NCBI RefSeq assembly: GCF_003234965.1
Contig: NZ_QKVK01000009.1
Coordinates: 124,001-188,000 of the forward strand
Source of the DNA: Aestuariivirga litoralis
GTDB lineage: Bacteria; Pseudomonadota; Alphaproteobacteria; Rhizobiales; Aestuariivirgaceae
DNA: 64,000 nucleotides
Direction: 5' to 3'
Under the pieces are notes generated by a model that worked only from the letters and a program-made list of their open reading frames with translations, had not been told where the DNA came from and ran no database searches. Within the stretch, counting starts at the first letter, position 1. Each line of letters opens with the position of its first letter. A program made the translations under genes and the position numbers. Positions 50,250-57,792 of this stretch are shown here, piece by piece.

Positions 50250-52622
50250 TCACCTGTGCTTCAGAACGACGAGGGTGATGTCGTCGTGAACCTTCTGCTT
50301 GCCGATATGCGCCCTGAGGTCGGCGATGATGGTGGCGGCGATCAGGCCGGCGGGCTCGTGGTGCGAGCGCCTGGCGGAGGCGACGAGATTGTCGATGCCG
50401 TAGAGCCGGCCGTCCTCGCTCTCCGCCTCGGTGATGCCGTCGGTGAACAGCACCATCACGTCGCCCCTTGCGAAGGGCACGGTGGTGCTGGCCAGGAAGT
50501 CGTTGATGTTGGCTTCGAGGCCGATGGGGAAGCCGAGGTCCATGGTGTCCAGCCGCTCCACCGCGCCATCGGCCCGGATGATGATCACTTCCTCGTGCTG
50601 GCCCGAGATCGTCACCGCATCATCAGCATAGTCGACGAAGGCCAGCGACAAATGCCGGTCGGTGCGGGTGCGCTCGACGTTCTTGTAGATCGAGCGGTTG
50701 AGCACGTCGAGGAACTCGCGGGGATCGGTGACGCCGCGTTCGTAGAGGGCACGGCTCACCGACTGCACCATCAGCATCAGCACGCCGCTTTCAACGCCAT
50801 GCCCGGTCACGTCGCCGATGCCGATCTTGGCGCCGCCGGGAATGTAGAGGACGTCGTAATAGTCGCCGCCCACCTCGTCGGCGGGCTCGGCATAGCTGGC
50901 GATGTCGAGGTCGGGAATGCGTTCGAGCTCGCCCTGCGCCGGCATCACCATCATCTGGATCTTGCGGGCCACGTCCAGCTCGGCACCGAGCCGCAGGTTC
51001 TCGTCCTTCATCTTGTCGTAGAGGCGCTGGATCTCGTCATTGGCGGAGGCCAGCTGGCTGGTGCGCTCGGCGACACGGTGTTCCAGCATCTCCGTGTGCT
51101 CGCGGATCTCGCGCGCCATGGAGTTGAAGGCGCTGCCGACGAGCGCCACCTCGTCGCGGCCCTTCACCGGAACCTGCACGTCATAATCGCCGCGCGTCAG
51201 CCGGCCGGCCGCATCGGCGAGGTTGACGAGCCCCGCCGTGAAGCGCCGCGACAGCGGGATCGACAGCGCCAGCACCAGCGCCAGGAAGCCGAGCACCGAG
51301 GCGAGGATGCCCTTGACGATGCTGTTCGTGGCGCTGCTGATCTGCTTCTGCGCACCATAGAGCGAGGCATAGATCTCGCTGTCCGGCACCACGAAGCCGA
51401 GCATCAGGTTCTCCGCCGCGATGCCCTTGTTGGGCTGCCACATGTTCATCGGCTCGATCGGGTGCATGACGACGAGCAGGCCCATCGGCTTGCCGTCCTT
51501 CTCCACCGTCACGTGATCGATGGTGGTGGCGCCGGGCCGCGGCATGCGCAGGCTGGCGACATCCTTGAACGTGCTCTTCAGCAGGCTGCGCTCATGGCCG
51601 GTCACGCCGGCACCCGTGGCGGATACCTCGGTGAGGCCGAGCAGGGATTCACCCTCGGGGGTGATGGTGAGCACATTGCCGTTCTGCTGCGAAAGGAAGG
51701 CAAAGCCGGTTTCGGCGATCTTGACGTCCTCGACCAGCTGGGTGAGCTGCTCCAGCGTCACGTCCATCGCCACCATGCCGGCCACCGCGTCGCGCGAGCG
51801 GGTGTAGAGCGGGTGGAAATAGCTGACGATCAGCTTGCCGGTGATGGCGTCGACATAGGGCGACAGCACGGTGATGTCGGTCGGCACCGGCCGGGTGGAC
51901 GGGTCCTTGAGCCAGCTCTCCCACGCCTCGTAGACGCCGGGAAAGAAGAAGTCCCACCAGTTCTGGCTGTTGTTGCCGGGATAGAGCTGGTCGAAGGTCT
52001 GCGCCTGGTCGGAATAGGGCATGGTGCGCATGATCGGCCGTTCCTTGGGGCCGACGTAATACATCTGCAGCTTGTCCTGGCCCGACGTCATCAGCGAGGG
52101 CACCACGAGGTCGAAGAACTGGGTGTTGCGCACCGCCTCGAGCACGTCCGGCCGCATGCGGCCGTTTTCGTCGAGCAGGTAGCCCCACACGCTGATCACC
52201 GAGGGCTCGCCGCGCGCGTTCTGCATCCAGTTGGCCGCGCTGTTGTAGGTCATCTTGTCGCTGAAACCGGGATATTGCTCGAGGAAGGCGTTGAGGTCCT
52301 GGTTCAGCTGCGGATTGTCGATGAGGCTCTGGCTCAGCTTCGCGAGGCCCGTCACCTGGTCGAAGGTGCGGTTGAACATCAGCGTCGCGCGCTGCGACGT
52401 CATGTTGATGTAGCGGGTGAGATATTCCTCGTTGGCCTTGGTGAGGCCGCTCTCGATTTCGGCCGAGGCATCATGCGACAGCTTGCCGACGTTCCACAGC
52501 CCGACGCCGCCGCCCACCAGCAGCGACAGCAGAACCGTGGCCCCGATGAGGGCGATGAACTTGGTGCGGAAGCTGGTGAAGGCGCCTCCCTTCACCGGCG
52601 GCATGGCGGCGCTGCCGTTCAC
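50250..52622 (-). CDS. Membrane sensor SpoIIE/PP2C phosphatase (Cache-HAMP-PP2C)
   Basis: About 790 residues. Order: short cytoplasmic start, TM1 (~22-44), a ~390-residue periplasmic sensor of double-Cache style (GYLLDENGRMRPDV, VAGMVAMDVTLEQL), TM2 (~437-457), HAMP, coiled coil (VAERTSQLASANDEIQRLY) and a PP2C domain (EVGGDYYDV, GDVTGHGVESG, FTDGITEAES). This is the SiaA/RsbU-like architecture that senses an extracellular cue and dephosphorylates a STAS protein. GTG at 52622 overlaps the methyltransferase stop (GTGA) behind AAGGAA; ATGs at 52604 or 52658 are alternatives. Confidence 0.88.
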   Translation of the reverse strand: MNGSAAMPPVKGGAFTSFRTKFIALIGATVLLSLLVGGGVGLWNVGKLSHDASAEIESGLTKANEEYLTRYINMTSQRATLMFNRTFDQVTGLAKLSQSLIDNPQLNQDLNAFLEQYPGFSDKMTYNSAANWMQNARGEPSVISVWGYLLDENGRMRPDVLEAVRNTQFFDLVVPSLMTSGQDKLQMYYVGPKERPIMRTMPYSDQAQTFDQLYPGNNSQNWWDFFFPGVYEAWESWLKDPSTRPVPTDITVLSPYVDAITGKLIVSYFHPLYTRSRDAVAGMVAMDVTLEQLTQLVEDVKIAETGFAFLSQQNGNVLTITPEGESLLGLTEVSATGAGVTGHERSLLKSTFKDVASLRMPRPGATTIDHVTVEKDGKPMGLLVVMHPIEPMNMWQPNKGIAAENLMLGFVVPDSEIYASLYGAQKQISSATNSIVKGILASVLGFLALVLALSIPLSRRFTAGLVNLADAAGRLTRGDYDVQVPVKGRDEVALVGSAFNSMAREIREHTEMLEHRVAERTSQLASANDEIQRLYDKMKDENLRLGAELDVARKIQMMVMPAQGELERIPDLDIASYAEPADEVGGDYYDVLYIPGGAKIGIGDVTGHGVESGVLMLMVQSVSRALYERGVTDPREFLDVLNRSIYKNVERTRTDRHLSLAFVDYADDAVTISGQHEEVIIIRADGAVERLDTMDLGFPIGLEANINDFLASTTVPFARGDVMVLFTDGITEAESEDGRLYGIDNLVASARRSHHEPAGLIAATIIADLRAHIGKQKVHDDITLVVLKHR

Positions 52623-53788
52623 GAAGGTTTCCTTCCCGAGGCGGCCCAGATCGGCCACCCGGCATAGCCCTTGGGGTGAAGGGCCGCGTAGATGTGGTCT
52701 TGGAAGCCCTGGCGGAACCTGGCGATGAACTCCGGCGAGTCGCCCCGGTCACGCGCCATTTCGCCGGCATAGACGTTTTCCCAGGACTGGATGATGTCGG
52801 CGAAGCTCTGCGGGTCGCCGTCGAGGTTGGTGACCATGAAGCTGTCGACGCGGATGTCCTCGAAGCCCGCATCGATCAGGTAGCGGCGGCTCTTGGGGCC
52901 CAGTTCGATGTCCATCTTGTAGTCGGCCCACAGGCGCGCCACCTCGTTGTAGGTCCACTGGATGGACTCGGCGCGCGGCTCGCCCAGGCAATGCGAGTTC
53001 TTCTCGTTGGTGATGTAGACGCGCCCGCCCGGCTTGCAGATGCGGTAAAGCTCGCGGAGGATCAGCTCCGGCCGGTCGAACACCTGCAGCGAATGGCGGC
53101 AGGTGACGAAGTCGAACTGGTTGTCCTCCAGCACCATCTCGGAGGCGTCGCCATAGACGTATTCGATTCCACTGACGCCGAAATCAGCCGCCACCTTGCG
53201 GGCATAGTCGAGGCTGGAGCGCGAATGGTCGAGCGCCAGGATGCTGGCGGGCTTCAGCTCCTTCTGCACCAGGACGGCGAAGTCGCCGATGCCGCAGCAC
53301 ACGTCCGCCATCGCCATGCCGGGCCTGAGCCCGTGGCGCGGCAGGAGGTGCTTCTCGTGCTGCCAGGTCAGCTTGGTCTGGGCGCGCAGGATGGGGATGA
53401 AGCCGCCTTCCTCGAGGTAGGACTGGCCGGGATAGAAGTCCTTGTCGTATTCATTGACGGAGACGTTTGGCAGCAGCCGGGCGAGCGGCAGGAACTTGCG
53501 CGTCGACCAGCCCATGACGCTCGACGTCACCACCTCGACGCGGAGGTCGGGCCGCCCGCCGCACACCTGCGACACCAGCCCCGCGATGACGCGGAAGGCC
53601 ACGTTGTTGAGCCGCGCCAGGCGTTTCACATTGAGGTAGAAGGTGCCCTTCACCTGTCCCAGCGCTTCGCCCAGAGACTGGGCCAGTGGCCTGATCTCGT
53701 CCTCGCTGCGCGGGCGCAGCTTGCCGGCGATGACGAATTCCTGGTTGTTCTCGTTGAAGCTGGCCTGGTAGCCGCGGTCGGGGCTCAT
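52619..53788 (-). CDS. STAS-like domain fused to a SAM-dependent methyltransferase
   Basis: A 389-residue fusion. Residues 1-120 align by eye with the STAS-like protein of the same operon: FYLNVKRLARLNNVAFRVIA parallels its LDLTQLEFLNSSGINLL, but NSSG is replaced by NNVA, so no phosphoacceptor Ser exists. Residues ~140-330 form a class I methyltransferase (MADVCCGIGDFAVLVQ motif I, ILALDHSRSSLDYAR, GDASEMVLEDNQFDFVTCRH, RICKPGGRVYITNE). The methyl acceptor is unknown. It overlaps both flanking genes by four bases. A signalling output controlled by protein interaction is inferred. Confidence 0.75.
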   Translation of the reverse strand: MSPDRGYQASFNENNQEFVIAGKLRPRSEDEIRPLAQSLGEALGQVKGTFYLNVKRLARLNNVAFRVIAGLVSQVCGGRPDLRVEVVTSSVMGWSTRKFLPLARLLPNVSVNEYDKDFYPGQSYLEEGGFIPILRAQTKLTWQHEKHLLPRHGLRPGMAMADVCCGIGDFAVLVQKELKPASILALDHSRSSLDYARKVAADFGVSGIEYVYGDASEMVLEDNQFDFVTCRHSLQVFDRPELILRELYRICKPGGRVYITNEKNSHCLGEPRAESIQWTYNEVARLWADYKMDIELGPKSRRYLIDAGFEDIRVDSFMVTNLDGDPQSFADIIQSWENVYAGEMARDRGDSPEFIARFRQGFQDHIYAALHPKGYAGWPIWAASGRKPS

Positions 53789-54276
53789 GCCGCGGCTCCT
53801 TCCAGCGCCATCTCGGCCGCGAGCTTCAACCGGTTGCCCTGTTCCGGCTGGATGGAGATGCGGGCGCGATAGTCGACCGCCACTTCGAGCAGGCCCAGGT
53901 GCGGGTCGGCGCGCCCGGGTGAAAACAGGGCCGCGTGATAGGTCTCCGCCAGGTCCGGCTGGCTCAGCCGCCGCGCTGCCTCGCTGTAGAAGGACAGGGC
54001 CGCGGCGTCGCAGGGCAGGTCGAGCTCGATCACGTCCGCATCGCCCGCACGGCTCACCCGGCAGGAAAAGTCTCCCTCCGGGCCATGATGCGCGAAGGCG
54101 GTCTCGAGCAGCTCGTTGAGGGCGGAGCTCATCAGGTTGGCGTAGAGCAGGGAGTCGGTGCGGTTGTGGCTCACCATGCGGGCGAGGTAGGAGGAGATGC
54201 GGTCGCAGTGCAGCCACTCCGAGGCGAAGGCCTCGATTCCCATGGAGATTTCGACTAGCGGTCTGGTGCCACTCAT
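53785..54276 (-). CDS. Degenerate GHKL-ATPase-like protein, first gene of the regulatory operon
   Basis: A 163-residue protein with no named domain. By eye it is a paralogue of the ATPase at 49701-50246: ALNELLETAFAHH matches NELLENAIKF, and DPHLGLLEVAVDYRARI matches SGLGLLTLMNDYGARL. The N-box Asn is Thr59 here and the G-box Gly pair is reduced to PHLGLL, so ATP hydrolysis or phosphotransfer is doubtful. It probably binds the STAS-like domain encoded next to it. Related families include DUF6272/SiaB-like proteins. Confidence 0.6.
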   Translation of the reverse strand: MSGTRPLVEISMGIEAFASEWLHCDRISSYLARMVSHNRTDSLLYANLMSSALNELLETAFAHHGPEGDFSCRVSRAGDADVIELDLPCDAAALSFYSEAARRLSQPDLAETYHAALFSPGRADPHLGLLEVAVDYRARISIQPEQGNRLKLAAEMALEGAAA

Positions 54277-54480
54277 TCCCTTGGTCCCGGCATGTCCTCA
54301 GGCGGCACGGTGGACGGCCCGCGGCAATCCACTGAGGAAGGTTGCAAATCAGAAACTTACGACAGCTGCCGCCGCGCGCCGGATGCTAGCGGCAGGCCCC
54401 TGTGCGAACAAGAAGATTTAGCTTGCGCGGGAGCCGGGCGCGGCACAGTTTCCGCGCCACCACACAGCAAGGAGGCACGC

Positions 54481-55206
54481 GTGACCGCAAGCAGCAATGG
54501 CCGGAAGCCCCGTCCGCCGGTTTTCATCTCGGCCCCCATCGCCGCACTCGTCGAAGGCATTTACCGGGCGGACACCACGATCGGGCTGCTGCGCCAGAAG
54601 GGCAATCTCGGCATCGGTACCTTCAACGATCTCGACGGCGAGATGGTGCTGCTCGACGGCCAGGTCTATTGCCTCCGCCCGCAGGGCGATGCCGAGCTCA
54701 TCCCCGACGACGTCCGCACGCCCTTCGCGCTCACGTCCCAGTTCAAGGGCGACACGGAAGACGCATTCGGCAAGGTGGCGGAGGCCGATTTCGAGCATGC
54801 GCTGCTCGATCTGGTGCCGTCCACCAACCTGATGTATGCGATCCGCATCGACGGGCATTTCGACTATGTCCGCGCCCGCTCCGTGCCGAAGATGATGAAC
54901 TACATGCCGCTGGCCGAGATCGCCAGGCTGCAGACGGTCTTCGAGTTCACGGATGTCGAGGGCACCATCATCGGTTTCTACACGCCCAACTTCCTGGCCG
55001 GCGTGCACCTGCCTGGCCTCCACCTGCACTTCATCACGAAGGACCGCACGCGTGGCGGCCATCTTCTCGCGGCGGCGCCGGGCAGCGTCACGGTGAAGCT
55101 GCAGCACGCCCCCTCGGTCGAACTCGGCCTGCCGATGACCTTCGACTTCCTCACCATGGAGCGGGTGCGCGACATGCAGGCCGACCTCGACAAGGTCGAG
55201 CGCTGA
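54481..55206 (+). CDS. budA: Alpha-acetolactate decarboxylase
   Basis: A 241-residue enzyme converting 2-acetolactate to acetoin. The zinc-binding His residues are H181 and H183 (LPGLHLHFITKD) and H194 (TRGGHLL); the 2 and 11 residue spacings equal those of the Bacillus enzyme. Glu54 in DLDGEMVLLDGQVY and the EGTIIGFYTPNFLAGVH segment also fit. GTG at 54481 has AAGGAGG five bases upstream, the best ribosome site in the region. No alsS neighbour is present; it lies between two regulatory operons. Confidence 0.93.
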   Translation: MTASSNGRKPRPPVFISAPIAALVEGIYRADTTIGLLRQKGNLGIGTFNDLDGEMVLLDGQVYCLRPQGDAELIPDDVRTPFALTSQFKGDTEDAFGKVAEADFEHALLDLVPSTNLMYAIRIDGHFDYVRARSVPKMMNYMPLAEIARLQTVFEFTDVEGTIIGFYTPNFLAGVHLPGLHLHFITKDRTRGGHLLAAAPGSVTVKLQHAPSVELGLPMTFDFLTMERVRDMQADLDKVER

Positions 55207-55213
55207 CGAAAAC

Positions 55214-55236
55214 GGGCGCCGGTCATCCCGGCGCCC
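55214..55236. terminator. Hairpin between convergent budA and GPP34-family genes
   Basis: GGGCGCCGG-TCATC-CCGGCGCCC starts eight bases after the budA stop. No T tract follows, so it may stabilise mRNA ends rather than terminate strongly. Confidence 0.5.
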
Positions 55237-55261
55237 GCGCAATTGCGCTGCGGCGAGGCCC

Positions 55262-55918
55262 TTACATGTGGGCCGGCGTGGCGAGCGCCATGGCGCGCTC
55301 GAAGATCTCGATGTAGTGGTTCACGTTCTGGCCGATGAGCTCCATCTTGGAGAACTTGGCAATGCGCTCGCGCGCCAGCTTCAGTTCCGACTGCGGCACG
55401 ATCTGGCGGATGATGCCGCAGGTTTCGGCCAGCGACATCAGGCAGCAGTCGCGCGGGTCGGGCAGGCCGTCGCGCAGCAGCACTTCCAGCAGGCGCAGCT
55501 TCACCTCGCGCATTTCCTTGCCGTCGACGGCGGGGTAGCGCCGCGTCTTGAGGAACCACAGCAGGCGGCCTTCTGTCTCGACCAGGATCTTCTTGTCGCA
55601 CAGCCGCTTCAGCGACTGTTCGCGCACCGTGTCGCCGAGTTCGATCAGCTGGTTGATGAGGTTGTCGGCACTCGAATCGAAGTCCGGGGCGGAGAGCCGC
55701 GCCAGCACGGGATCGAGGGCGGGATTGCCGGTCGGGGCCTTGTTCACAACCCAGACGCGACTGAGGTCATTGTCGAGCCGGCCCTCGAGCGCCAGTTCCA
55801 TGATCGCCGCGCCGACGAAGCCGGCGCGCTGGTATTCCAGCGGAATGTCGACGAAGCCGCCCTCTTCATCCTTGAGGGTGAGGAGAAGGAATTCCTCCGG
55901 AACTGTCAGCATGGTCAT
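55262..55918 (-). CDS. GPP34/GOLPH3-family protein
   Basis: A 218-residue, largely helical protein of the Golgi phosphoprotein 3 (GPP34) family. MLTVPEEFLLLTLKDEEGGF and the following AGFVGAAIMELALEGRL are diagnostic; LKRLCDKKILVETEGRLLWF continues the fold. Eukaryotic GOLPH3 binds phosphatidylinositol 4-phosphate; bacterial members have no settled role. ATG at 55918 (MTMLTVPEE) is used; the long frame upstream is rejected because it runs antisense to the RsbW-like gene. Its place between two partner-switching operons suggests association with membrane or signalling functions. Confidence 0.8.
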   Translation of the reverse strand: MTMLTVPEEFLLLTLKDEEGGFVDIPLEYQRAGFVGAAIMELALEGRLDNDLSRVWVVNKAPTGNPALDPVLARLSAPDFDSSADNLINQLIELGDTVREQSLKRLCDKKILVETEGRLLWFLKTRRYPAVDGKEMREVKLRLLEVLLRDGLPDPRDCCLMSLAETCGIIRQIVPQSELKLARERIAKFSKMELIGQNVNHYIEIFERAMALATPAHM

Positions 55919-56104
55919 GGCCCCGTAAAGCAAGATGTCAGGCGGCGCTCGCCGCCGCGGCGCACACCATATCCAGTTTTGCCGCCGAGCAAAATCCTCA
56001 TTTGCCCTTGCCCGGTGACCGGCGGCTGCGCGCCCGCGGGGCTTGACCTGCCGCGCTGACGTGCGATACCCGCCGGTGAAACGAAATTCACGGGGGAAGC
56101 GCGC

Positions 56105-56527
56105 GTGACGGGTCGGCTCGACATGTCGCTGGCGAATGATGTCCAGGAGGTGGCGCGCGTCATCGACAGCCTGGAGGAGTTCGGCGCCGCCAACGGCATT
56201 CCGGCCGAGCAATCGCTGCGCTTCGGCCTGGCGCTCGACGAGCTGATCACCAACATCATCTCCTATGGGCTGGCGGGCCGCAGCGACGGCATCATCACGC
56301 TGGCCATCGAGCACGGCGGCGGCGTGCTGCGTGCCGAACTGGCCGACAACGGCCCGCCCTTCGATCCGCTCGCCGCCGATGCGGCACCGCCCGTGGGCGA
56401 CATCGAGACGCGCGAGGTGGGCGGCCTCGGCCTCACCCTCGTGAAAAGCTTCATGGACCGTCTTGACTACAGGCGGGCCGATGGGTTCAACCGACTGACT
56501 ATGGAAATGAAAGTGAAGGCAGCCTAA
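56105..56527 (+). CDS. RsbW-like anti-sigma-type serine kinase/ATPase
   Basis: A 140-residue HATPase_c_2 protein. N box FGLALDELITNIISYG (Glu46, Asn50) and G box VGGLGLTLVKSFMDRLDY are intact, with ADNGPPFDP between. These kinases phosphorylate a STAS antagonist and sequester a partner. GTG at 56105 follows GGGGGAAG. It leads a plus-strand operon with STAS, SpoIIE and LssY-like genes; no sigma factor gene is present here. Confidence 0.88.
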   Translation: MTGRLDMSLANDVQEVARVIDSLEEFGAANGIPAEQSLRFGLALDELITNIISYGLAGRSDGIITLAIEHGGGVLRAELADNGPPFDPLAADAAPPVGDIETREVGGLGLTLVKSFMDRLDYRRADGFNRLTMEMKVKAA

Positions 56528-56552
56528 TCTGCCTCAGCAGGGAGACAAGCAC

Positions 56553-56891
56553 GTGACCAGCCTCAACCATGAAACCGTCAATGGCGCCCTCGTCCTCAAG
56601 CCGTCGCGCCGCATCGATTCGAGCAGCGCCAAGGCCTTCGAGGATGACGCGGCCGCCCTTCTCGACAAGGGCCCCAAGAAGGTGGTGATCGATGCCACCG
56701 ACCTCGACTACATTTCCTCCGCCGGACTGCGTGTCATCCTCACCACCGCCAAGAAGGCCAAGGCGGCCGGCGGCGGCCTGACCATCGCGTGTGCGAAGAA
56801 CAATGTGAAGGAAGTCCTCGCCGTCTCCGGCTTCGACAACATCTTCGGCCTGCACGACAGCGTCGCCCAGGCGATTTCCGCACTCGCGTGA
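56553..56891 (+). CDS. STAS-domain anti-sigma factor antagonist
   Basis: A 112-residue canonical SpoIIAA/RsbV-type STAS protein. VVIDATDLDYISSAGLRVI includes candidate phosphoacceptors Ser55/Ser56. It begins with GTG at 56553, 25 bases after the RsbW-like stop, and its stop overlaps the GTG of the phosphatase gene. It is the expected substrate of both its neighbours. Confidence 0.92.
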   Translation: MTSLNHETVNGALVLKPSRRIDSSSAKAFEDDAAALLDKGPKKVVIDATDLDYISSAGLRVILTTAKKAKAAGGGLTIACAKNNVKEVLAVSGFDNIFGLHDSVAQAISALA

Positions 56892-57787
56892 GCGCCACGT
56901 CAGGCGTTGCGGCCGCAGCCGGTCCCGGGGACCGGCTGGCGGCGCTGGAGGCCGAACTCGCCAGCGTCCGGGCCGAGCTCGACGACCTCAATCTGCTCTA
57001 CCAGGCCACGATCGAGCACGGCGAGGCGGTGGAAGACCAGCTCGCCGAGGCCAATCTCGCGCTGCAGACGACGCAGAAGCGCCTGACGGAGGAATTGACC
57101 GAGGCAGCCAACTACATCTTCTCGATCCTGCCCGAACCGCGCACGGCGTCCCCCGTCACCGAGTGGCTGCTGCTGCCCTCGACCGAGCTCGGCGGCGACA
57201 GCTTCGGCTACCACGACATCGATGCCGACCACATGGCCTTCTACCTGCTCGACGTCTGCGGCCACGGCGTGGGCGCGGCCTTGCTGTCGGTGACGGCCAT
57301 CAACGTGCTGCGCTCGGCGGCCCTTCCCAACACCGATTTCCGCGATCCCGGCGCGGTGCTCTCGGCACTCAACGACGCCTTCCCGATGGAACGGCAGCAC
57401 AACATGTATTTCACCATCTGGTATGGCGTGCTGACGCGCAGCACCGGCGTGCTGCGCTATGCCAGCGGCGGCCACCCGCCCTCGGTGCTGCGCCGGGCCG
57501 ACGGCAGCGTGCTGACGCTGTCGACGCCGGGCATCGCCATCGGCATGATGGAGGCCATGAGCTATCGCGCGGCTGAATGCACGGTCGGTGCGGGCGACCG
57601 CCTGCACCTCGTCAGCGACGGCACCTTCGAGGTCGAGACCTCGCCGGGCCAGATGCTGGCCTTCCAGGACTTCGTCGACCGGCTGGCGCGCAGCGAAACG
57701 CCGGGCGAGGTTCTGGACTGGGTGCGCGGCCTCAACGGCCCCGGCCCGCTGCCGGACGATTTCTCGCTGCTCAATATCCGGTTCTGA
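56888..57787 (+). CDS. Cytoplasmic SpoIIE-type PP2C phosphatase
   Basis: A 299-residue protein: N-terminal coiled coil (about residues 15-75, LAALEAELASVRAELDDLNL) and a C-terminal PP2C domain. Metal sites are in STELGGDSFGYHDI, YLLDVCGHGVGAALLS, HLVSDGTFEVE and LPDDFSLLNI. There is no membrane sensor, so input probably comes through the coiled coil or another protein. It should dephosphorylate the STAS protein encoded just upstream (GTGA overlap). Confidence 0.9.
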   Translation: MSATSGVAAAAGPGDRLAALEAELASVRAELDDLNLLYQATIEHGEAVEDQLAEANLALQTTQKRLTEELTEAANYIFSILPEPRTASPVTEWLLLPSTELGGDSFGYHDIDADHMAFYLLDVCGHGVGAALLSVTAINVLRSAALPNTDFRDPGAVLSALNDAFPMERQHNMYFTIWYGVLTRSTGVLRYASGGHPPSVLRRADGSVLTLSTPGIAIGMMEAMSYRAAECTVGAGDRLHLVSDGTFEVETSPGQMLAFQDFVDRLARSETPGEVLDWVRGLNGPGPLPDDFSLLNIRF

Positions 57788-57792
57788 CCGCC

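Noticed and set aside
49722-52667. A 981-codon plus-strand frame across the SpoIIE phosphatase region
   Set aside because: It is antisense to a well-supported phosphatase and ATPase and has the His/Gly/Val/Asp-rich composition of a shadow frame in GC-rich DNA, with no domain.
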